A stretch of 64,000 nucleotides of DNA from Tepidibacillus_B infernus (GCF_048898065.1 NZ_JBLWFI010000001.1:1852155-1916154); one strand, 5' to 3'; positions 7,761-15,926 are shown, numbered from the stretch's first letter. Notes: generated by a model from the sequence alone, not told the origin. Translations and numbers: made by a program.

Positions 7761-8711
7761 CTAACGGTTTACATCGTTACTTTTTTCGGTATAGAGTTCT
7801 TCTAACTCTTCTCTTTCAGGTAAACCTTCTACGTCCCCATTAACCATGACCACAAATGCACCTACTGCGTTTCCTCTTCTAACTGCCTCGAATAAGTCAA
7901 GACCATCGAGTAAACCAGAGATAAATCCTGCAGCGAAGCCATCACCTGCACCTACTGGGTCTACTACTTGTTCAACAGGGAATCCTGGAACATATTGACT
8001 TTCATTTTTTGTAAAGTAATAAGCGCCTTTATCCCCAGCTTTAATAACTGCAATTGAGGCACCGTGCTGAATAAATAACTCTCCAAGCTTTTGAGGATTC
8101 TTTTCCCCAAACATAAATTCCCCCTCTTCAACACCGGGTAATATAATATCTGCTTGTGAAGCAATTTCTAGTAGAGTTGCTCTAGCTTTCTTTTCATCCC
8201 ATAATTTTCTTCTTAAATTGGGATCAAACACGATTTGTACCGAATTCTTTTTCGCAATTTTAATCGCTTCAAAGACCATCTCATAACAACTTTCGCTTAA
8301 AGCAGGAGTAATGCCCGTAATATGAAGATATTTTGCTTGTGCAATATATTCTTCATTTAGGTCATCCTTATTCATTTTGCTAGCCGCAGAGTTTTTTCGG
8401 TAATAATAAACTCTTAAATCATTTGGCCTTCTAAACTCTTTAAAATAGAGACCGGTAGTTGCCAAAGGGTCTTCCTTAACATAACTAACATCGACACCCT
8501 CCCCGCGAATAAAGACAACCATTGCCTTGCCAAATTCATCTTTACCTACTCTACTAATCCAACCAACACGATGACCTAATCGAGATAATCCAATGGCAAA
8601 ATTTGATTCTGCTCCAGCAAACTTTCTTGAAAACTCATTAGCATATCTCATTGGGCCACTTGAATCTGGGGTCATGAGAACCATTGTTTCTCCAAATGTT
8701 ACTACATCCAT
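7761..8711 (-). CDS. kdgK: 2-keto-3-deoxygluconate kinase (PfkB family), copy 1
   Basis: A 316-residue PfkB-family sugar-acid kinase that should phosphorylate KDG at C6 with ATP. The N-terminal family stretch is GGAESN-like (FAGAESNFAIGLSRLG, residues 31-46). The C-terminal signature DPVGAGDGFAAGF carries the catalytic base Asp257. It is directly upstream of eda, the gene for the next step, which makes the KDG assignment strong. GGGAGA lies 6 nt before ATG 8711. A second, clearly related kinase sits 2.3 kb upstream in the same operon (10980-11930); the two differ around the substrate region, so they may act on different acids. Confidence 0.9.
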   Translation of the reverse strand: MDVVTFGETMVLMTPDSSGPMRYANEFSRKFAGAESNFAIGLSRLGHRVGWISRVGKDEFGKAMVVFIRGEGVDVSYVKEDPLATTGLYFKEFRRPNDLRVYYYRKNSAASKMNKDDLNEEYIAQAKYLHITGITPALSESCYEMVFEAIKIAKKNSVQIVFDPNLRRKLWDEKKARATLLEIASQADIILPGVEEGEFMFGEKNPQKLGELFIQHGASIAVIKAGDKGAYYFTKNESQYVPGFPVEQVVDPVGAGDGFAAGFISGLLDGLDLFEAVRRGNAVGAFVVMVNGDVEGLPEREELEELYTEKSNDVNR

Positions 8712-8731
8712 AATAAGTCTCCCATTTCCAA

Positions 8732-9745
8732 TTAAGCGTTAGCTAAATATTGATAAATAGATTCTGGAATAGGCACCCCATTTTTCAATCTTTCATCTTC
8801 ATTGCGTTGTTCAGGTTCACCAGGTACCATCACTTTATTAAATCCTTCTGCTGGTTGTGATTCATGAATTTCATTGATCATTAGATCCATATTATTCAAG
8901 AATGAATCTGTATCCGTAAATACTGCTGGATTGATTGCAGCAACAAAATGACCTAATTTACGCATCTTGTTATATTCCCCATACATTGTGGTAATGTGTG
9001 GTCCAAAACCTGCACCTACAAGAATACCTGAAAAAATATCAACAACCATTGCTAACCCGTAACCTTTAGGTCCAGCAAAAGGTAGTAAGGCATTTACTTT
9101 TTCTGGATCGGTTGTCGGCTTACCATTTTCATCTACTCCCCAATCTGCTGGAATAGACTGGCCAACTTCTCTTGCATGAAGAACCTTTCCAAAAGCAACA
9201 TTGCTAGTAGCCATGTCTAAAATGACTGGTTTGTTTTCTTTGGCAGGGAAACCAAAAGCAATTGGATTTGTACCAAAGAAAGGTTTAGCTCCGCCAAAAG
9301 GTACAACAACTTTGTCAGTATGAGTCATTGCAATCCCAATCATATTCTCCTGTACAGCTTGTTGAACAAAGTAAGATAATGCACCGCAATGGCTACTGTT
9401 GATAACTCCAACCATTCCAATACCACTTTTCTTTGCCATATTGATCGCATAATCCATAGCTTCTTTAGCAACCACATGCCCCATTCCATCATCACCATCA
9501 AAAATAGCTGAGGAAGGACCAGTTTCCTTTACACTAAATTTAGGATTTGGATTGATTCCACCTTCATTGATTCTTTTTACATAGTGTTCTGTTCTTAAAA
9601 CACCATGGGAGTAAACCCCTCGTAAATTTGCATGAACTAGCACATCAGCAACAACACTTGCATGATCATTTGGTATGCCAGCATTACTTAATTTTTTCAC
9701 CACAAAATTTTTTAGTTCCTCATGGGAGATAATGATATCTGCCAT
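8732..9745 (-). CDS. AllD/YiaK-type NAD(P)-dependent 2-hydroxyacid dehydrogenase (Ldh2 family)
   Basis: A 337-residue member of the malate/L-lactate dehydrogenase (Ldh2) family. It resembles ureidoglycolate dehydrogenase AllD: RGVYSHGVLRTEHYVKRI, SSHCGALSYFVQQA, VVPFGGAKPFFGTNPIAFGFPA, ILDMATSNVAFGKVL and LPFAGPKGYGLAMVVD. The catalytic His is in the YSHG or SSHCG motif. Nothing nearby points to purine breakdown. The relative YiaK reduces 2,3-diketo-L-gulonate and is also encoded beside a TRAP transporter and a HPS-superfamily gene, so a sugar-acid oxidoreductase role is more likely here. The substrate is not fixed by the sequence. Confidence 0.8.
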   Translation of the reverse strand: MADIIISHEELKNFVVKKLSNAGIPNDHASVVADVLVHANLRGVYSHGVLRTEHYVKRINEGGINPNPKFSVKETGPSSAIFDGDDGMGHVVAKEAMDYAINMAKKSGIGMVGVINSSHCGALSYFVQQAVQENMIGIAMTHTDKVVVPFGGAKPFFGTNPIAFGFPAKENKPVILDMATSNVAFGKVLHAREVGQSIPADWGVDENGKPTTDPEKVNALLPFAGPKGYGLAMVVDIFSGILVGAGFGPHITTMYGEYNKMRKLGHFVAAINPAVFTDTDSFLNNMDLMINEIHESQPAEGFNKVMVPGEPEQRNEDERLKNGVPIPESIYQYLANA

Positions 9746-9794
9746 TTCTAATCATTCCTCTCTTGTATTTGTTTTTATTTGTAATTTTTATATT

Positions 9795-10358
9795 TTACTC
9801 TAAATTTGTATGTCGTTTACGCAATTCATCATTTAAGTCGGCATTTAAGCTTGTTTCACTTTGTAATAGATAAATGATAATCGCATCTAATAGAAGATGA
9901 ACTGCCTGATCAAATTGATTGCCAAGAGGCTGAATCGTATCAGGTTCTTCAGGTCTACGATATTTTGTTGCAGCAGGAATTTTTAATATAAAGTCACTTA
10001 TTCTAGCTATCTTAGAAGACTCATTTGTAGTTACAACTCCTACTTTTGCTTCAATTTTTTTAGCTTTTAAAGCAAACTGATAGATAGTATCAGTTTCACC
10101 AGAGCCGGTAATGGCAATAAGTACGTCCCCTTTTTCAATACTTGGTGTAATTGTTTCGCCAATCACGTAGACATGATACCCACTGTGCATTAGTCTCATA
10201 GCGAACGCCTTTGCCATAAAACCAGAACGGCCTTCTCCATAAACAAAAATACGATTTACTCTCTTTAGATAGTTAGAAAAAGATATGGCTTCTTCTTCCT
10301 TTACATTACTTAAAACATTCTCCATTTCCTCAACTATAGTGTCAATGAGCTTTCTCAT
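9795..10358 (-). CDS. hxlB: 6-phospho-3-hexuloisomerase (SIS domain)
   Basis: A 187-residue single SIS-domain isomerase matching PHI/HxlB: VYGEGRSGFMAKAFAMRLMHSG (residues 38-59), GETITPSIEKGD, AITGSGETDTI, TIQPLGNQFDQA and the C-terminal NLE ending. PHI interconverts D-arabino-3-hexulose-6-phosphate and fructose-6-phosphate. Its start overlaps the HPS gene by 17 nt, so the two are translationally coupled, as in Bacillus hxlAB. In Bacillus the pair fixes formaldehyde; here it lies inside a sugar-acid operon, which is unusual. It could run in reverse to make ribulose-5-phosphate. Confidence 0.88.
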   Translation of the reverse strand: MRKLIDTIVEEMENVLSNVKEEEAISFSNYLKRVNRIFVYGEGRSGFMAKAFAMRLMHSGYHVYVIGETITPSIEKGDVLIAITGSGETDTIYQFALKAKKIEAKVGVVTTNESSKIARISDFILKIPAATKYRRPEEPDTIQPLGNQFDQAVHLLLDAIIIYLLQSETSLNADLNDELRKRHTNLE

Positions 10359-10983
10359 AACTCTGATTGATCAACTCCCTTATTTTTAAGGCAACTTCAT
10401 CAGGTTTTTTCGCCTTTGTGATTGCGCTTCCAATTATTAGAATATTAGGACTATTTTTTACAATGGTAGGTAAATTGTCTATGTTTATTCCACCTGCAAC
10501 AGCAATTTCAAAACCAGAGATTCCTTTAACAAGATTAAAAATATTGTTATCTAAAGAACTTTCCTCCTGCATATCCTTGCCAATATGTAGAGATATAAGA
10601 TTCACACCTAAGCCCTTTAATTCGTAGATTCTTTTCTTTCCTTTTATACCTAATAAATCAATCATTACTCTTTTATTAAACTGGTTTGCTATATCCAAGG
10701 TATCCTTAATCGTTTTGTCAGCTGAAAATGCCATGACTGTCGTAATATCAGCACCTGCCTCAAAAGCTTGAATGGCTTCATATTTCCCTGCATCGCAAGT
10801 TTTCATATCTGCCACTATTGTTTTTGAAGGGTAAGTCTTTTTCATTTCTCGAATAATGGCCATTCCGTATTCTTTAATGATCCCTGTACCAATTTCGATC
10901 CAATCAACCATGTTTGCTGTTTTCTCTACTAATTCAAAACATCGTTCTTTTGTTAATCTGTCTAAAGCTAGTTGGATCTTCAT
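10342..10983 (-). CDS. hxlA: 3-hexulose-6-phosphate synthase (HPS/KGPDC superfamily)
   Basis: A 213-residue TIM-barrel enzyme of the orotidine-decarboxylase suprafamily. The metal/catalytic motif reads VADMKTCDAG (Asp59, Lys61, Asp64). ADMKTxDAG is the form I associate with hexulose-6-phosphate synthase, whereas 3-keto-L-gulonate-6-phosphate decarboxylases usually show ADAKIADAG. LHIGKD and VAGGIN further along also fit HPS. HPS condenses formaldehyde with ribulose-5-phosphate or does the reverse. The adjoining PHI gene supports this call over UlaD/SgbH. The start overlaps the upstream kinase by 4 nt (ATGA). Confidence 0.83.
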   Translation of the reverse strand: MKIQLALDRLTKERCFELVEKTANMVDWIEIGTGIIKEYGMAIIREMKKTYPSKTIVADMKTCDAGKYEAIQAFEAGADITTVMAFSADKTIKDTLDIANQFNKRVMIDLLGIKGKKRIYELKGLGVNLISLHIGKDMQEESSLDNNIFNLVKGISGFEIAVAGGINIDNLPTIVKNSPNILIIGSAITKAKKPDEVALKIRELINQSYEKAH

Positions 10984-11930
10984 CTTTCCACAATTTCCAT
11001 TTCCCCTAGATACGCTAAAACATCTTCGTAGTAAGGAAGCCCTTCATTGTCACCGGAAACGCTTACCACCATTGATCCAATCGCATTAGCGAATCTAAGT
11101 GTTTTTTGTAAATCCCACCCCTTGAGAACTCCATAGATAAAACCTGCGTCAAAGCCATCACCAGCACCAACCGTATCAACAACCTTGCGAGGTATTAAGG
11201 CTGAAACTTCAATATATTGATCACCGTATGAACCTATAGACCCTTTTTCTCCACGTTTAATGGCCACGTAGGATGCGCCGAACGACTTAAATTTTTTGAT
11301 GACACGCTTCGCTTCTGTTTCACCTATTAAAAGTTCTGCTTCTTCTTCACCTGTTAAGACAATATCTACATATGGGAGAAATTGAGATAGTTTTTCTTTT
11401 GCTTTTTCTTTACTCCAAAGCTTTAAACGAATATTAGGATCAAAGGAAATAAGTAAACCATTTTGTTTGGCTAAGGTAATCGCTTTCATTATCACTTCAA
11501 AATTTTTTCCACCAATTGCTGGAAAAACTCCTGTAATATGCAAAAGTTTTGCTTGTTTAAAATAATCTTCATCAAGTTGATCAGGGGTAAGGCTAAATGT
11601 AGGAGAATCCCAACGATAATAAAATGTCCGACCACTGCCATCTTCCATAATCTCTTTAAAATTCAAAGAGGTAGGGAATCCATCAACAAGTTTAACCTGA
11701 CAAATGTCAATTCCTTCTCCCCTAATCTTGTTAAGAATATAACGGCCAAATTCGTCATTTCCTAAACGACTAATCCAGCCTGTTTTTAATCCCAATCTTG
11801 CACAACCAATTGCAACGTTTAATTCGGCTCCTCCAATTTTCTTAGTAAACTTCTGTACAAATCTCATAGGACCTGTAGTTGACGGGTTGAAGGTTATCAT
11901 TCCATCTCCTATAGTAATCACGTCCAACAT
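10980..11930 (-). CDS. PfkB-family sugar or sugar-acid kinase, copy 2
   Basis: A 316-residue PfkB kinase, the same length as the KDG kinase at 7761-8711 and alike throughout (GGAELNVAIGCARLG, KLLHITGVFPAIG, DPNIRLKLWSKEKA). The C-terminal signature is DTVGAGDGFDAGF with catalytic Asp258. It is the second gene of the operon, behind the LacI regulator, and overlaps the HPS gene by 4 nt, so its product is likely used together with HPS/PHI. It may be a duplicated KDG kinase or may have taken another ketose or keto-acid. GTGGTGAAAGC precedes ATG 11930. Confidence 0.82.
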   Translation of the reverse strand: MLDVITIGDGMITFNPSTTGPMRFVQKFTKKIGGAELNVAIGCARLGLKTGWISRLGNDEFGRYILNKIRGEGIDICQVKLVDGFPTSLNFKEIMEDGSGRTFYYRWDSPTFSLTPDQLDEDYFKQAKLLHITGVFPAIGGKNFEVIMKAITLAKQNGLLISFDPNIRLKLWSKEKAKEKLSQFLPYVDIVLTGEEEAELLIGETEAKRVIKKFKSFGASYVAIKRGEKGSIGSYGDQYIEVSALIPRKVVDTVGAGDGFDAGFIYGVLKGWDLQKTLRFANAIGSMVVSVSGDNEGLPYYEDVLAYLGEMEIVER

Positions 11931-11960
11931 GCTTTCACCACTTTCAGTAGAAATAATGCC

Positions 11961-12005
11961 GTGGTTCTACTAATCTACTATTTAATTTTTAATTAGCAGA
12001 ATCAC
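11961..12005. repeat. Inverted repeat between the LacI gene and kinase 2
   Basis: GTGGTTCTACTAAT (11961-11974) and ATTAGCAGAATCAC (11992-12005) pair at 12 of 14 positions around a 17-nt loop, 15 nt behind the regulator stop. It has no T-run. It probably tunes expression of the structural genes relative to the regulator. Confidence 0.45.
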
Positions 12006-12020
12006 AGTTTATTTTAACAG

Positions 12021-13025
12021 TTAACAAGAACGTCTAATCATAAGCTTAGGCTCAAAACGATGAATATTGATTTCATTGATGTTTTCTTTGTCATCTATTT
12101 TGTCTAGCAAGAGTTTTGCAGCTTTTTTTCCCATTTCAAATGCAGGTTGAGAGATTGTCGTTAACGGTGGATCAAAAATATTAGCAAAGGGTACATCATC
12201 TACTCCAATAATTGCTAAGTCTTTTGGAATGGTTAAATGATTTTCTTTTAAGTAATTTAGAACCTCCATTAAAGCCAAATCGTTTCCTGCAAGTAAAGCA
12301 GTAGGTGGTTCTTTAAGGTTTAGCATTTCAGCTAGTCCGTCTTTAATTTTTTCAACTTCAAGTCCCTTAATATATTCATCCCTAATAGGTAGATGATGTT
12401 CTTTTAAAGCCTTAACAAAACCGTTAATCCTTTCTACCCTTGGTGTGATATTTCTTATTAAAGAAGTTGTAATAATACCTATTCGTTGATGACCCCGTTT
12501 TACAAAGTGTTCAACAGCCAAAAATGCAGCTTTCTCGTTATTTAAAAGAATAGAGTCTACATTTACATGGTCTACAAAACGGTCTACAAATACGATTGGG
12601 TAATTCTCATCTACCATAGATTGATATAATTCCAGATTTCCTCCAGTAGGGAAAATAATTATCCCATCTACTTGTTTTGCTCGTAGCATATTGATGTAAT
12701 TTTCCTCTTTAATCGGGTCATCATCTGCATTACATACAATCACATGAAAATCCCGCTCTCTACATGCATCTTCAATTGAACGAATCACTTGTGTTGAAAA
12801 TGAATGTAAAATATTCGCTACAATAACACCAATTGTAGATGTTCTTTTTTGTTTAAGACTTCTAGCTACGAAATTTGGTTGATAGCCAAGTTCTTTAATG
12901 GCATCCTCAATTCTTTGTTTCGTTTCATGTCCCATATAGTCATAACGTTTATTTAAATACTGTGATACGGTACTTTTTGACACACTAGCATGTTTGGCCA
13001 CATCAGCCATCGTAACTCTCTTCAT
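12021..13025 (-). CDS. kdgR: LacI-family repressor of the sugar-acid operon (KdgR-like)
   Basis: A 334-residue LacI/GalR regulator. The N-terminal helix-turn-helix (VTMADVAKHASVSKSTVSQYLNKR, residues 4-27) and hinge PNFVARSLKQKRTSTIGVIV are followed by a periplasmic-binding-protein-like effector domain with GIITTSLIRN and GVDDVPFANIFDPPLTTI. Bacillus subtilis KdgR, which represses kdgRKAT, is a LacI protein, and here too the regulator is the first gene of the operon. GAGGAG lies 6 nt before ATG 13025. Two LacI-type operators stand directly upstream, so it probably represses itself and the operon and is released by KDG or a related acid. Confidence 0.87.
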   Translation of the reverse strand: MKRVTMADVAKHASVSKSTVSQYLNKRYDYMGHETKQRIEDAIKELGYQPNFVARSLKQKRTSTIGVIVANILHSFSTQVIRSIEDACRERDFHVIVCNADDDPIKEENYINMLRAKQVDGIIIFPTGGNLELYQSMVDENYPIVFVDRFVDHVNVDSILLNNEKAAFLAVEHFVKRGHQRIGIITTSLIRNITPRVERINGFVKALKEHHLPIRDEYIKGLEVEKIKDGLAEMLNLKEPPTALLAGNDLALMEVLNYLKENHLTIPKDLAIIGVDDVPFANIFDPPLTTISQPAFEMGKKAAKLLLDKIDDKENINEINIHRFEPKLMIRRSC

Positions 13026-13043
13026 AAGAATCTCCTCTTAAGA

Positions 13044-13070
13044 TAAACCGATTTACTAAATCGGTTTAGT
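13044..13070. promoter_or_regulatory. Twin LacI-type operators upstream of kdgR
   Basis: TAAACCGATTTA (13044-13055) and ACTAAATCGGTTTAGT (13055-13070) are overlapping palindromes centred on CG, the usual form of LacI-family sites. They lie just downstream of the -10 box, where a bound repressor would block the promoter. Confidence 0.72.
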
Positions 13071-13084
13071 AACTTCATGTCTCA

Positions 13085-13113
13085 ATTATATGAAAATTGA
13101 AAGCGCTTTGCAA
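13085..13113 (-). promoter_or_regulatory. Sigma-A promoter of the sugar-acid operon with cre-like site
   Basis: On the minus strand TTGCAA (13108-13113), a 17-bp spacer and TATAAT (13085-13090) form a strong promoter. The -35 box overlaps TGAAAGCGCTTTGCA (13098-13112), which matches the CcpA cre consensus at about 12 of 14 positions. CcpA with HPr-Ser46-P would therefore block RNA polymerase. I see no other promoter as good before the terminator at 3.1 kb. Confidence 0.75.
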
Positions 13114-13213
13114 TAATATTTTTTTTAATTTCTGAAAAAAGTTTTTAGGGAAAAGTTTATTCCTATTCATTTGTGGAAAAATTTCATCAAAAAAAGCGAG
13201 GATACCCTCACTT

Positions 13214-14032
13214 CTATAAGTGGTAAGAAAACCATAAAATGATAGCCAATCCGCTTCCAAAGACTGAACTAACAAAATTGACCAGATCATTATTCATCCA
13301 TCGCCAGCCATGGTGATAGATAGTTTTCTTATGGCAATGTTCTTTCCTTTCTGTTACTTTCTTGCATACTTGACAAAGATAATGTTCTTGAACAGTTGCT
13401 CCCAATACACTATCAAATAGAGCACCGGCAACACCACTTATGCCTGTAATTAGCAAAAAAGGAACCGACCCGATGACTAAGGAACGATGTTCAATCCATA
13501 AGAGGAGCAATGCTATGATACTAATAAAGAAGGAACCACTAATAGAGCCAACCACGCCTAATGCAGAAACTGCTCCAGATGTCCCTTTCTCCACTCGTTT
13601 CCCATTTAAAATAAAACGTGGTCTTGTCTTACTTAATACCCCGATTTCTGTTGCCCAAGTATCTGCATTTACCGTGGCAATGGTGGCTACAAAACCAATA
13701 TAAATCCAATCCTTTTGTAGAAAGTACCCAAGCATTGTTAGAACTGCAGCCCATCCACCATTAGCTAATGCTTGCCATACATCCCTTTTCCCCGTTTTTT
13801 CAAAAACTTCTGCGATCGGATCCTTTTCTCTTTTACGGTAGAAGGAAAGCAGACTTGAAGAAGCAAAAAAGAATATAATGAGAAGATACCAACTCAATTT
13901 TTGCCCAAAACCAAAAATACTTGTCCCTATTAAAATGGCACCAACTACTCCACTTCTAGACAATGCCTGTTTTTTAAAACCTATATATCCAACAATAAAG
14001 CTAAATAAAAATCCTAAGATAAACATTTCCAT
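13214..14032 (-). CDS. DUF92-family integral membrane protein
   Basis: A 272-residue membrane protein with about six or seven hydrophobic segments, of the DUF92/TIGR00297 family. Typical features are DTWATEIGVLSKTRPRFIL (the conserved acidic/polar patch), KGTSGAVSALGVVGS and the CxxC-containing cytosolic loop LCQVCKKVTERKEHC. DUF92 includes plant phytol/phytyl-phosphate kinase relatives, so a CTP-dependent prenol-phosphate role has been proposed for some members; nothing here tests that. It stands alone, convergent with nothing and divergent from the lipoprotein at 14364. About 185 nt downstream lies the promoter of the kdgR operon. Confidence 0.8.
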   Translation of the reverse strand: MEMFILGFLFSFIVGYIGFKKQALSRSGVVGAILIGTSIFGFGQKLSWYLLIIFFFASSSLLSFYRKREKDPIAEVFEKTGKRDVWQALANGGWAAVLTMLGYFLQKDWIYIGFVATIATVNADTWATEIGVLSKTRPRFILNGKRVEKGTSGAVSALGVVGSISGSFFISIIALLLLWIEHRSLVIGSVPFLLITGISGVAGALFDSVLGATVQEHYLCQVCKKVTERKEHCHKKTIYHHGWRWMNNDLVNFVSSVFGSGLAIILWFSYHL

Positions 14033-14066
14033 CTATTTTGTTTCTCCCTTCTCCGAGCCCACTCTT

Positions 14067-14198
14067 CTATTCCACTCTTTTTCTGTCAATCCCATTTCCC
14101 AATCTATCTCTATTCTTCTTTCCTACTTCATCCACCTTCTCTCGAATTGCTGCTACAATGATTCCTAGAACCAAATTATCAAATCCCCTCGTGATCAC
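14067..14198 (-). CDS. Possible small ORF upstream of the DUF92 gene
   Basis: The region 14033-14363 holds no clear gene except a possible 43-codon minus-strand frame from GTG 14198 (MITRGFDNLVLG...) ending 34 nt before the DUF92 start. AAGGGG lies upstream but at poor spacing. The N-terminal half is hydrophobic and the C-terminal half is rich in Lys, Arg and Glu. It could be a real small protein, a leader peptide or the end of a lost gene; I do not recognise it. Confidence 0.22.
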   Translation of the reverse strand: MITRGFDNLVLGIIVAAIREKVDEVGKKNRDRLGNGIDRKRVE

Positions 14199-14280
14199 AA
14201 TAAGAGGGATACCCCTTTGGCAACAATCTAAACAGTAAAAAAAAAGTCCGTGAAAATTGCAGCCAATGGAAAATAACTCT

Positions 14281-14308
14281 TTGTTTTTTTGCCTTTACAC
14301 TTTACAAT
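14281..14308 (+). promoter_or_regulatory. Promoter of the DUF4015 lipoprotein gene
   Basis: TTGTTT (14281-14286), a 16-bp spacer and TACAAT (14303-14308) form a moderate sigma-A promoter 55 nt before the gene. Confidence 0.5.
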
Positions 14309-14363
14309 GAAAATACAGAGGTAATACATACAACTTTAGACAATACCCAGAGGAGAGTCGTCT

Positions 14364-15887
14364 ATGAAAAAACTTGCTAAAACGAAAACCACTATTTGCC
14401 TGTTATTTCTATCTATCATCTTTATATTGACCTCTTGTTCTCCCAGTAATTTATCATCTAGCTTTATTTCTGACAAAAAAGATGTAGGAAAACAAGTAAC
14501 CAGTAAAGAACAAGGCAATACAAATCAAGAACAAACTACTAAAGATGAAAATGATCAAAACAATGGAACCGACCAAAGTGAAAATATAGACCAACCTACA
14601 ACCCCTGAGCCAACAAAACCAGCTTTTACCTTTGAATATCCAGATGCTGTTCGTGGAATCTATGTTACTGCCCATTCTACTGGAAGCTCCCGTTTCCCTA
14701 GCTTACTCTCTTTAATTGACAAAACCGAATTAAATACCATGGTGATTGATATTAAAGATGATTACGGCAATATTACATTTAAACCTGATCATCCAGCTTT
14801 TGAACCTTATAGTAAAACTATTATTAAAGATCCTAAGCAGTTAATAAAGACGCTTGAAGAACATAAAATTTACCCTATTGCGAGAATTGTTGTCTTCAAA
14901 GACTCTACCCTAGCAAAAATGAAACCAGAATTGTCCTTTATTGATAATGGTTCTGTATGGAAAAATGGTCGTGGGGAATCCTTTGTCAATCCATTTCTTA
15001 AAGAGGTTTGGAAACATAATGTTGAAATCGCCAAAATGGCTGTTGAATTAGGCTTTCAAGAAATTCAGTTTGATTACGTAAGATTCCCTGAAGGCTTTGA
15101 AAAACGCGATAAAACACTAACATATTCAATGGGTGAATACAAAGGTCGTAAACCAACTAAATTTATCGAAATAGAAAAGAACTATCAAAAACAACTTGAA
15201 GATTACAATCAAAAGTTAGAAGAATTACAAGCAGGTTATGATCAATTGGTTGAAGAACAAAACCAATTAAAAACAACACAAGCAACAGAAACAGAAATTA
15301 AAAAACTAGATGAAATGATTACAATAAAGGAACAAGAATTAAAAGAGTTACAAAGTAAAAAACCAATTGGTCCTGTGTTTACAGATCGTGAGCGAGCTAC
15401 TCAATTACGTGTAGATGCAGTTACTGATTTTGTCACATATGCAAAGAAAGAATTAGAACCTTACAACGTGAAAGTAAGTGTTGACATTTTTGGCTATTCT
15501 GCTACCCTACCTGAAGCACCAGGAATTGGCCAAAACTTTAGTAAAATTAGTAGCAATGTAGATGTGATTAGTTCAATGATTTATCCTTCCCATTGGGGAC
15601 CAGGTTATTTTGGAATTAGTAAACCCGACTTATACCCATACCAATTAGTTACTGAGTATACAAAAAAGGAAAATGAGGTTTTAGGTAAATTAGGGGATAA
15701 GAAACCTGTTTCCCGCCCTTGGATTCAAGATTTTACTGCTTCATGGCTAGGAAAGGGAAATTATAAATCCTATGGCAAAAAAGAGATTGAAGAACAAATT
15801 AAAGCTTTAAAAGACAATGGAATTAATGAATTTTTAATTTGGAATGCTTCGAACAAATATACACCAAACGTAGATTATACACCGTAG
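14364..15887 (+). CDS. Lipoprotein with putative glycoside hydrolase domain (DUF4015)
   Basis: A 507-residue predicted extracellular lipoprotein. The signal is KKLAKTKTT, a hydrophobic run and lipobox LTSC, followed by a linker rich in Gln, Asn, Thr and Glu (to about residue 85). The catalytic-like region begins at VRGIYVTAHSTGSSRFP and contains TMVIDIKDDYGNITF, EIQFDYVRFPEG and ISSMIYPSHWGPGYFG, the pattern of the DUF4015 TIM barrel. A charged coiled-coil stretch (about residues 267-332, EIEKNYQKQLEDYNQKLEEL...) interrupts the barrel. The reaction is unknown; the family is thought to act on cell-wall or exopolysaccharide. GAGGAGAG lies 6 nt before the ATG. It is convergent with a polysaccharide deacetylase. 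Confidence 0.82.
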   Translation: MKKLAKTKTTICLLFLSIIFILTSCSPSNLSSSFISDKKDVGKQVTSKEQGNTNQEQTTKDENDQNNGTDQSENIDQPTTPEPTKPAFTFEYPDAVRGIYVTAHSTGSSRFPSLLSLIDKTELNTMVIDIKDDYGNITFKPDHPAFEPYSKTIIKDPKQLIKTLEEHKIYPIARIVVFKDSTLAKMKPELSFIDNGSVWKNGRGESFVNPFLKEVWKHNVEIAKMAVELGFQEIQFDYVRFPEGFEKRDKTLTYSMGEYKGRKPTKFIEIEKNYQKQLEDYNQKLEELQAGYDQLVEEQNQLKTTQATETEIKKLDEMITIKEQELKELQSKKPIGPVFTDRERATQLRVDAVTDFVTYAKKELEPYNVKVSVDIFGYSATLPEAPGIGQNFSKISSNVDVISSMIYPSHWGPGYFGISKPDLYPYQLVTEYTKKENEVLGKLGDKKPVSRPWIQDFTASWLGKGNYKSYGKKEIEEQIKALKDNGINEFLIWNASNKYTPNVDYTP

Positions 15888-15926
15888 GCAAACCCAAAAA
15901 CAACAAAACGAAACCAATTATAGGCT

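Noticed and set aside
8732..9745. Ureidoglycolate dehydrogenase of a purine (allantoin) pathway
   Set aside because: Sequence is AllD-like but no other allantoin gene is nearby; operon context points to sugar acids, so the substrate is left open.
10342..10983. 3-keto-L-gulonate-6-phosphate decarboxylase (UlaD/SgbH)
   Set aside because: The ADMKTCDAG motif and the overlapping PHI gene fit hexulose-6-phosphate synthase better.
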